Positions 57,672-64,000 of a stretch of 64,000 nt of DNA are shown here, piece by piece. The notes beneath the pieces were generated by a model, which saw only the letters and a program-made list of their open reading frames with translations, was not told the origin of the DNA and did no database searches. A program made the translations under genes and the position numbers. The number at the start of each line of letters is the position of its first letter. The stretch's first letter is position 1. Source of the DNA: Aldrovandia affinis (Eukaryota > Chordata > Actinopteri > Notacanthiformes > Halosauridae); assembly GCA_029706075.1 (NCBI GenBank), contig JAINUG010000048.1, positions 248,001 through 312,000 on the forward strand. The letters run 5' to 3'.

Positions 57672-60600
57672 TGGAGAGATGGAGAAGAAACAGCTATAAA
57701 GAAATGTGTTTAATAATTTTGAGGCTCTAATGCGTGCTCTATGAGAAGGACAGAGAGAGTAACACTGAGACTAGAGATTAAACCAGGAGTGATATACTCC
57801 AGATGGAGAGCAAAGACAGTGCTGCAGAGAATGCAACCAGTAATTATACAGGATGTAAACAAACTCTAGTAGCTGCATCTTTATCTGCATTCATCTCTGA
57901 CCTCTGATCTGGGCACAGCCCTGGGTATCGTTGTAGAATCCTGTAAGATTCCACTCAAACACACTAAATGGCGGAAGTGTCCGAGTGGTGAAGAATAGCG
58001 TGTAGCCTTACCTTTGTGATACCATACTCCAAATACTCTATCTGACTCCAATGTATGTTAGCTTTTCTCTCTGTTAACTGATCGTATTTGCAAATGAGAG
58101 ACTATAGTCTCTCAGCTCGCGTAGTGTGGCTCAATACGTATTGCTATCTCTATATGAGAAGCAGACGTGCCTTTGGCCTGTGTAAAGCCTAGCAAGGATA
58201 CAGTTGCGTATCTTACAATGGCACTAATGTATAGGCGAGTGACTACGGTGTGCAACGTTCTATGTGTGTGTGTTAACTTTAATCTTAAAACCACAACATG
58301 TAACTGCAGTTTAGATTCATGAGAGATGCTGAGGTATGAAAATGTTTATTAGCCTGACTTGCAGAAATTGTTACAGAAACATCAAACAGAATTTGCGTAA
58401 TGCAAACATACAAAAATGGCTATACGCAAAAGTTGCGCAGGAGGTCGTAGTACGAATCTCCTCGAAGTATGCCACTTTTCCCCCTATATCCCCACACATC
58501 AAAGGAAACCATAAAACACCAAATAAGGACACAATCACTGAAAAACGGAACCACTCCCTGCCCTGTTTCTGTACGCAGAACACACTACATTAGTTTCACA
58601 GATGGCCGCCACCGCTGTGGATCATTTGAATTTGCACTGTTCACTTTTGAACAGTGTTCTGAGATCTTTAGTAAGTGCCACCTGTACCACATCATCAATG
58701 ACACCAACCCGCTGCTCATGACATCAGCTCTCTAACAACACCAAACATTATACTGATTATACTGTATATGTAAATTATGAAGTTACAGTATGACACATTA
58801 AACTCAGTGATGTGGTCAACAGTCTTGAGAACAGCCCCCACCGTGTCCTGTTTTGCTGAGGGGGTTGTGTGGCATCTGGGACAATAGCATTGTTCTCGCC
58901 TGTTGGCTCCCTGATGGCAACATAAACACAGTTCACTCTTTTGGGTTACTTCAGGGCATATTTCTGTGAACTGCCCAACATCGTCATAGATTCTATTGAC
59001 TAACCAGATGGTCAGTTCCATATTCTTAACATTGTCAGGAAAATTAGGTGAAACTTATAGGTGGCAACAGCCGTACTGTAATCTCCATACTTACATTTAA
59101 CCTGGCTATGATAACAATGTAAGTGGTTTAATATCATTGCGCATCTGTTCAATTAGAATTTTCCTGTCAGAGCAGGCTGCTGAAAACCTATGAAGCTTTC
59201 CATGCAAGTGATCCTGCTTTCCACAAATGGAGTCAGATGGTTATCTAGTGGTAAACAGCCTGATATACATTTAGCAATAAAAGATGTGAAACAACATACT
59301 TACAGAGACTTGGTAGTGCAGGATGTATATGAGCCAGCCCATGATCAAAACTAGATCAAGACAGTTGTGGCTGCACATCCTGTCTCGCACTTAAACTTTT
59401 AGCACAGAACACAGAACAATGACCTGGATGTCTTATACGAAGATAAGAAGATAAGAATACACACAGTGCATTTGGAAAGTATTCAGACCCCTTCACTTTT
59501 TCCACATTTTGTTATGTTACAGCCTTATTCTAAAATGGATTAAATTCATTTTATTTCCTCATCAATCTACACACAATACCCCATAATGACAAAGTAAAAA
59601 CTGGTTTTTAGAAATTCTTGCAAAAAAAATTAAAAACTGAAATATCACATTTACATAAGTATTCAGACCCTTTGCTATGACACTCGAAATGGAGCTCAGA
59701 TGCATCCTGTTCCCTTTGATCATCCTTGAGATGTCTCTAGAACTTGATTGTAGTCCACTTGTCCACCTGTCCACACACACCTGTCTATATAAGGTCCCAC
59801 AGTTCATAGTGCATGTCAGAGCAAAAACCAAGCCATGAAGTCCTAGGAACTCTCTATAGACCTCTGAGATAGAATTGTGTTAAGGCATAGATATTGGGAA
59901 GGGTATAAAAACATTGCTAAAGCATTGAAAGTCCCCAGGAGCACAGTGGGCTCCATCATTGTTAAATGGAAGAAGTTTGGAACCACCACGACTCTTCTTA
60001 GAGCTGGCCGTCCAGCCAAACTCAGTAACCGAGAAAGAAGGGCCTTGGTCGGGGAGGTGACCAAGAACCCAATGGCCACTCTAAGAGAGCTTCAGAGTTC
60101 CTCTGCAGCGATGGGAGAACCTGGCAGAAGGACAACCATCTCTGCAGCACTCCATTAATCAGGCCCTGATGAAGGCCCTTCTTGCCCGGTTACTCAGTTT
60201 GGATGGACGGACATGAATACTTATGTAAATGTGATATTTCAGTTTTTTATTTTTAATAAATTTGCAAGAATTTCTAAAAACCTGTTTTTACTTTGTCATT
60301 ATGGGGTATTGTGTGTAGATTGATGAGGAAAAAAATGAATTTAATTAATTTTAGAATAAGGCTGTAACATAACAAAATGTGGAAAAAGTAAAGGGGTCTG
60401 AATACTTTCCGGATGCACTGTATTGACAAAACAGGCTGTTTGGCCCCTCTTGGCTCATCATTTCTTAGTCTAAAGAATATCCAGTACTGCATCAATTTTG
60501 CCTACATTTGTTCCACGCATTGAAACTTGTAAAAAAATAGTTAATCTTTAATGAATTTAAAAACCTCAGTCAAATCCCCCCTTTTGCTAAACTTGAATAG

Positions 60601-63468
60601 ATTAAGTTTCTTAAGTCTTTCCTCATAACTTTTACCCTTCATACCAGGTACCAATTTAGTTGCCCTTCTTTGTATTTTAGAGCTTCTATATCTTTATTGC
60701 AGTTTCCTGCTCAGAACTGCACACAATACTCTAAGGGAGGTCTGACAAAGACATTAGGCTATATAATATCAACATAACCTCCTTTGATTTATATTCAATT
60801 CCTTTTGATATATATCCCAGCATTTTATTGGCCTTTTCACTGCTACAGCATGCTGTCCTTTTCAAATTGAACACATTAAAAATTTTCTCCTCCCATAAAA
60901 TACTCCTGATATACAGTACCAGTCAAAAGTTTGACTACACCTGCTGGAAACTAGGTTTATCTCATAATTGACAATGTTTTACACCATATAAGTTTTCTGT
61001 AAATACTTGAAAATAACAAAATGACAATGTAACAATAAACAAAAGGAACATCAAAGCAATGTTCAAGAAAATTGAATTGAAAATTGAATCTTGGATTCCT
61101 CAAAATAGCCACCCTTTGCCGTGATAACAGCCTCACAAACACGGGCTATTTGGTTAATAAGTTTCAGCAGGAAATCTTCCGACATGTCCTCTCGTGCAGC
61201 AATTCCCAGAGACACTCGTGGGTTGCTTTGCTTTGACTCTTCTGTTCAGTTCGTCCCATAGAAGTTCTATGGGATTGAGGTCTGGACCAGGTTATAAGTT
61301 TTAGATGTCCTTCACCAGATAATTCTTGCACAACACAAGGTGTGTTTTGGGTCGTAATCTTGTTGAAGAATGAAGGAGTGCACAATTAGCCATAATCCAG
61401 AATGTGTACTCAAAACTTTGCTACTAACATCACCAAACGAATAAGGAAAAGCAGTAGTATCTATGGATTGGTTATGTTCATTTATTGAACTTAATGAAAA
61501 TCAGCCTAGAGGAATCCAGAAGTTCCCTCCAATGTCTCTCTGCCCCAAGCAAGACAAAGGGCCATAAAAGTGGCTCCAGCACTGACCCCTCACCTCCCAA
61601 ACTCCTACCATAACCTCCTCGTTACCTATGGTCTTATGAATGAAGGACATTCGACACCTAGGCTTAGTTATCTCTGGGACTATAAAACTCCCCACCTTGC
61701 CTCCCTCTGTCTCACTCTACCTGTCACTCTCATCATGACTTTTGCTACCTCGGCAGCTGAGGAGTGTCTCTGCATCTATGAAGGAATCCAGGTCCTCACC
61801 ACACAGTGAGCAAAAACTTCCAATGTCTACCTTAAACCTAACTGGCAGTAGAAATACTTAACACAAGAAACAACATTCAAGTCTACTAAACTTGCGATGG
61901 AAATTCCAAGTTAGACTGTGCCCAGTATCTGTACAGACTTCAGCCTCATTAAGAAACCTAGGCTGGACCAGACAATCCAAGGAAACAACTCTCAGTCTCG
62001 GTGGAGAACCAAGCTAAACCACACTGCCAAGGAGAGCTCCTGGGACCAGACTGGGACCCAGGAGGAGCCAGCCAGCATGTGCCGTGTCTGTAAAGAGGGC
62101 CAGAGACTTCAACTTCTGAATAGAACTAAGGGCATGTATTTTTCACCACCTCTTTCAAGAAGCTGCAGTTCCTTTCTGATCCTCAAGGTGCTATAGGCAC
62201 TCTATTTTCAGTAATTAGTGGCAATTACTCGAATGAACATGACTAATTATACGATTAAGTGCCAATCTGATTGTTGTTACAAATCTACAAATTGCCATTG
62301 TTGATCTTCCGCAAGAGACTCAAAACCCACCTTTTCAGACTCCACTACCACTGAATTCATCACCACTGCCTACTTGCTCAACACTTCTTGCATATGTATC
62401 CCTGCCTACTCATTTAATAAAAATAAAAAATAAAATTATAATAAAGAAACATTTACTAACCTTTTCCTTCTCAGTGTTACAGGTATGGTATGCAGCTGCC
62501 TACAATGATGTCTATCGCTGTATTACTGCACTGATCTCTTGGGCGAACTATGATTGTTCCTACCATGTATTAATGCACATCTTGTAAGTCGCTCTGGATA
62601 AGAGCGTCTGCTAAATGCTTAAAATGTAAATGTAAATGTGATGAAAGAGGAAACAACAAATGATCTGACAATAATTACATTCAACACCAAAATATAATAT
62701 ATTGTTCTTCCTTAACTGAATTTTAAAAATTATGTTTTAAAAAAACGTGGTGAAAAATGCATGCCCTTGTATAAAAAATTTGATCTTGAGGCTAATTTTA
62801 CTCTTTTAATAACAGTACTTTATACACTGTTAATATATTCCACTTCCATTATATTTTGTAAATATTCTGTTTGTTTAATAAGTGTTATTTGTGTTATGAA
62901 TTGTGTTATATATATATACTGTATATATACATATTAGGCTCATAAGACTAGCATAAGCATATAGAAGAGTAGAGAGAATTACAAAAATCTTGCACCGGTA
63001 AGTTCTATTTCTCAACCATTGAAGCTGAAATATTCTAATGTGATGTACTGTATATTATGCATATTCACAAATAGGTACATAACCAAGTGCTCTGCTGGCA
63101 TGAATATTCTCTGCATGAATATTCAACATTCCTGGTTACCAACTGAAAGAAATATAAGCGCAGATACCCCATTAATTTCAAAATGTTTTTGTTTTTTTCG
63201 AAAAGCAAACTCTTTAATACAGGACTTGGGGGAGGTAAAGTAACCTGGATGCAGAACACTCACCCACTCAGGACTCTATCTGTAGTTTTGGGATACTGTT
63301 CACCGGACAAGAGGACATCTGTTGTTTTCCCTTCACCAGTGGGAAGTGCTGGTTCTGGAGTGTCAATGCTGGGGGCCTCCTCTCTAGGCAATAGCCCCTT
63401 AGGGCTTTTCTGCAGTCCAGGCCGAAGACTCTGTGTTCCCTCTATTCTGGCATTCTCGCCCTGCTGTC
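49867..63468 (-). CDS. Probable KIAA2012 orthologue, coiled-coil protein (3' eight exons; 5' part outside window)
   Basis: Eight exons on the minus strand splice together with fully consistent phases: 63264-63468, 57324-57504, 57136-57238, 56519-57030, 55961-56169, 52301-52473, 50541-50748 and 49867-50041. They give about 520 residues. The first part is polar and low in complexity. Exons 5-7 form a continuous Glu/Arg/Lys/Gln-rich helix of about 200 residues (for example RKRAERDEQRKRQQEKEERA), likely a coiled coil or single alpha-helix. The last exon ends in a hydrophobic motif, SISRPWVYSYFSLLKLLGL. The sequence alone does not name it. The tail-to-tail position next to sumo1 matches mammalian KIAA2012, whose function is poorly known. 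A generic coiled-coil protein of another family remains possible. Confidence 0.8.
50310..50470 (+). repeat. dispersed repeat, unnamed family (copy 2)
   Basis: It shares block order with 19925-20215 (CACTGCAGCATCCTCTGCCA, CCAATTTGAGAGGGTGC, CACTGCTTCTTTT). Family not identified. Confidence 0.55.
50541..50748 (-). CDS. coiled-coil gene exon
   Basis: The 208-nt exon lies between CCTGCAG and GTATTT. It encodes ELERLRVEEEERREEERKRL to RHEAMLQLA plus two bases, the C-terminal part of the charged helix. Confidence 0.9.
51201..52204. mobile_element. non-autonomous Tc1/mariner element, 1.0 kb
   Basis: Ends CAGTGGATATAAAAAGTCTA with CACACCCTTATTGAAATTGC and the matching complement at the right, between TA dinucleotides. 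Only traces of a transposase are visible. It lies in an intron of the coiled-coil gene. Confidence 0.9.
52301..52473 (-). CDS. coiled-coil gene exon
   Basis: The 173-nt exon lies between TGTGCAG and GTGAGC. It encodes LKRLLEQEEKQQQEEQEKER to MRQEEEDRKA plus one base, an uninterrupted charged helix. Confidence 0.9.
52900..54250 (+). pseudogene. Tx1/L1-like LINE 3' part
   Basis: Pieces in shifting plus frames: ISKFVWRGKPPRIKLTTIQR, DGGLSLPNLQFYNWAF, YNFVHRVYMTARKLCSMKLI, NDPNCTLC, and TTAKKMIAQRCKPPHALSCR. This is the C-terminal half of an L1-like reverse-transcriptase protein. The 5' part is missing and the frame is broken several times. Confidence 0.8.
54251..55960 (-). other. intron of the coiled-coil gene, unclassified
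   Basis: AT-rich, no recognised exon or named repeat. Confidence 0.4.
55961..56169 (-). CDS. coiled-coil gene exon
   Basis: The 209-nt exon lies between TTCCAG and GTACAC. It encodes DGNSVDGVAHREQQGA and then an Arg/Glu/Gln helix ending RAAEL plus two bases. Confidence 0.9.
56200..56420. repeat. degenerate CA-rich stretch
   Basis: Imperfect CA/CACA-rich sequence in the intron between two exons of the coiled-coil gene; not a clean microsatellite. Confidence 0.6.
56519..57030 (-). CDS. coiled-coil gene large exon with 10-residue repeats
   Basis: The 512-nt exon runs from GATTTTCAG to the donor GTGAGT and encodes 170 residues. It starts KVQDTVLERAAEER and ends LDISSNT. Its middle has four to five degenerate 10-residue repeats of the type KSQSPATSII, produced by a 30-bp repeat at about 56604-56740. 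Confidence 0.85.
56604..56740. repeat. coding minisatellite, 30-bp unit
   Basis: Units of 30 bp, such as ATGGAGGTAGCAGGTGATTG plus GCTCTTTGTT, start at 56604, 56634, 56664, 56694 and partly 56724. All keep frame in the large exon of the coiled-coil gene. Confidence 0.9.
57136..57238 (-). CDS. coiled-coil gene exon
   Basis: The 103-nt exon encodes SKSKAKGWKEKPQNISSLQ, then ARKKRKGKHRAGFVF plus one base, between TTTTCAG and GTGAGG. It is strongly basic; the KKRKGKHR cluster could act as a nuclear or nucleic-acid contact, which is inference only. Confidence 0.8.
57324..57504 (-). CDS. coiled-coil gene exon
   Basis: The 181-nt exon encodes WRGQSNQEQVQTG to TQGTDASTL. The acceptor is a T-rich tract ending AAG and the donor is GTGGGT. 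It is rich in Glu, Gln and Asn, and one leading base completes the glycine codon of the previous exon. Confidence 0.8.
57612..57675. repeat. (GA)n microsatellite
   Basis: GA run of about 30 units with one or two interruptions. Confidence 0.95.
57676..59463 (-). other. intron of the coiled-coil gene, unclassified
   Basis: No exon or named repeat supported. A cysteine-rich open frame at 58716-59021 (CLCCHQGANRREQCYCPRCH) stands out, but I cannot assign it. Confidence 0.4.
59464..60420 (+). mobile_element. Tc1/mariner element, internally deleted, 957 bp
   Basis: Ends CAGTGCATTTGGAAAGTATT with CAGACCCCTTCACTTTTTCC and the matching complement at the right. The plus strand keeps only the DNA-binding half of the transposase (YWEGYKNIAKALKVPRSTVG, SIIVKWKKFGTTTTL, VTKNPMATLRELQSS); the catalytic DDE part is deleted. 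Confidence 0.9.
60425..60915 (-). pseudogene. CR1-clade LINE 3' fragment
   Basis: It parallels the CR1 copy at 44.1 and 46.09-46.7 kb block by block (AAACTTGAATAGATTAAGTT, TTAAGTCTTTCCTCATAAC, GGTCTGACAAAG). Lies between two Tc1 elements. Confidence 0.8.
60917..61385 (-). mobile_element. Tc1/mariner 3' fragment
   Basis: Starts CAGTACCAGTCAAAAGTTTG, a typical Tc1-type end, and continues with CAAAATAGCCACCCTTTGCC and other complement-strand transposase text. The right end is missing. Confidence 0.75.
61386..62289. other. unclassified stretch with promoter-like TATAAAA
   Basis: GGGACTATAAAACTCC at about 61676 is followed by a C/T-rich tract and an ATG frame (MTFATSAAEECLCIYEG). It could be part of an unknown repeat; no family recognised. 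Confidence 0.35.
62290..62640 (+). pseudogene. L2-clade LINE 3' end
   Basis: Encodes the last residues RLKTHLFRLHYH-like (CTCAAAACCCACCTTTTCAG) and carries the 3' tail GTAAGTCGCTCTGGATAAGA then GCGTCTGCTAAATGC, ending in TGTAAATGTAAATG repeats. It is the plus-strand counterpart of the 44.16-46.09 kb copy. Confidence 0.85.
62641..63263 (-). other. intron of the coiled-coil gene, unclassified
   Basis: AT-rich, nothing recognised. Confidence 0.4.
63264..63468 (-). CDS. coiled-coil gene exon (first firm one in the window)
   Basis: The 205-nt open stretch runs from TTTAG to the donor GTGAGTG and encodes QQGENARIEGTQ to QYPKTTDRVLS plus split codons. It has no ATG. Its ending phase (two bases) joins the next exon in frame to give SGWRGQS. 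Confidence 0.75.
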
Positions 63469-63555
63469 CTAAACACAGGACATCGGGGCTGTGTGGGTAT
63501 TACAACATGGTGTGAACTGAGACAAGCCCTGCTTCAACACTCAGGGGTTCAGTAC

Positions 63556-63596
63556 CTGTGGTGTGGAGGGGAGTGGCAGCAGCAGGGACCATCTCT
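63556..63596 (-). CDS. candidate 41-nt upstream exon of the coiled-coil gene
   Basis: A 41-nt stretch between TTCCCAG and GTACTG encodes EMVPAAATPLHTT and ends with one base, the phase the next exon needs. It is short and the donor is mediocre, so this is only a candidate. Confidence 0.3.
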
Positions 63597-63679
63597 CTGG
63601 GAACATACAGAGAGAACACTGTGGAACACACAGAGGCAAGGTCACAGTTGTAGTGAGAGAACGCTGTGGGACACAGAGA

Positions 63680-63735
63680 ACATAAGAATACATAATGACG
63701 ACAACGGGCCGTTCAGCCCATCTAGGCTCATCAGA
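63680..63735 (-). repeat. CR1 3' tail scrap
   Basis: GAACATAAGAATACATAATG with GGGCCGTTCAGCCCATCTAG resembles the CR1 end region at 44.10-44.14 kb. Confidence 0.5.
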
Positions 63736-63755
63736 GGCAAGGTCACTGTAGTGCA

Positions 63756-64000
63756 GGGATGGGCAAGGAGGGCCGTATCCGTTTCTGGATTTCATGCCAA
63801 TTTCTGCTCTTAATTATTTAATTAGCCCAATCATTTACGTGATCTGACATTTTAGCAAAATTTATTGTTAAGCTCATGAATGACAGCTGAAGACTGTTGT
63901 TGTGTTCCCATATGAAACATGTTACTGTGGTCTAATAAACAAGTGAACCAGCATTGGCGTATCCAACTAATTAGCTATGAGCCAGGGTAATTGGTAGAAA
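63756..64000. repeat. start of a hAT-type MITE, cut by the window end
   Basis: CAGGGATGGGCAAGGAGGGC resembles a common fish hAT MITE terminus, followed by AATTATTTAATTAGCCCAAT. The right end is not in the window. Confidence 0.45.

Noticed and set aside
57961-58020. Possible tRNA at GGCGGAAGTGTCCGAGTGGT
   Set aside because: No B box or acceptor stem can be found downstream.

Overview
The window is nuclear DNA from a ray-finned fish, most likely a teleost. It has compact, well-conserved vertebrate exons separated by introns full of Tc1/mariner, hAT, L2, CR1 and tRNA-derived SINE copies. A UnaSINE1-like SINE with an L2-type tail (about 3.0-3.2 kb) hints at an elopomorph (eel, tarpon or bonefish relative), but that SINE type may be wider spread, so the hint is weak. 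There is no prokaryotic or organellar gene organisation.

Three host genes can be read exon by exon. (1) abi2 (Abl interactor 2, WAVE-complex subunit) lies on the minus strand. Its start codon is at 35144 and six coding exons run leftward to 3587; the remaining 3' exons, including the SH3 domain, must lie beyond position 1. (2) sumo1 lies on the plus strand, 42514-48075: five exons, complete, 101 residues, ending in Gly-Gly plus four residues. (3) A large charged, coiled-coil protein gene lies on the minus strand, with eight phase-consistent exons from 63468 to the stop at 49867 and its 5' part beyond the window. It ends tail-to-tail with sumo1. In mammals KIAA2012 sits tail-to-tail with SUMO1, so this is probably the KIAA2012 orthologue. 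abi2 and sumo1 are divergent neighbours, 7.4 kb apart between start codons.

Region by region: 1-35 kb is abi2 exons and introns. The introns hold a 1.45 kb Tc1 element (9.36-10.81), hAT pieces (11.07-11.69), a 222-bp tandem array carrying a SINE (14.5-15.7), a 3.1 kb composite Tc1 element (16.67-19.80), a CR1 fragment (21.8-22.6), a Tc1 element holding a hAT gene remnant and a SINE (22.7-26.5), a hAT 3' end cut by a solo LTR (28.0-29.7), a hAT-type element (30.7-32.2) and a Ty3/Gypsy 3' end with LTR (33.0-33.9). From 35.2 to 42.5 kb lies the abi2/sumo1 intergenic region, with a hAT element with perfect target duplications (36.3-37.5), a SINE with a 13-bp duplication (38.0-38.3), an L1-type endonuclease scrap and hAT remnants. 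Within sumo1 intron 2, an L2 LINE sits inside a CR1 LINE, and a fold-back hAT MITE sits inside the L2. From 49.9 to 64 kb are the exons of the coiled-coil gene, with a Tc1 MITE, a Tx1/L1-like LINE, another Tc1 element, CR1 and L2 tails in its introns.

The proteins do not form one pathway: abi2 acts in actin assembly, sumo1 in post-translational modification, and the third protein's role is unknown. I see no operon-like or defence system. The most interesting points are an in-frame upstream ATG on abi2, abutting 3' ends of sumo1 and the coiled-coil gene, a coding 30-bp minisatellite, and the layered transposon insertions.
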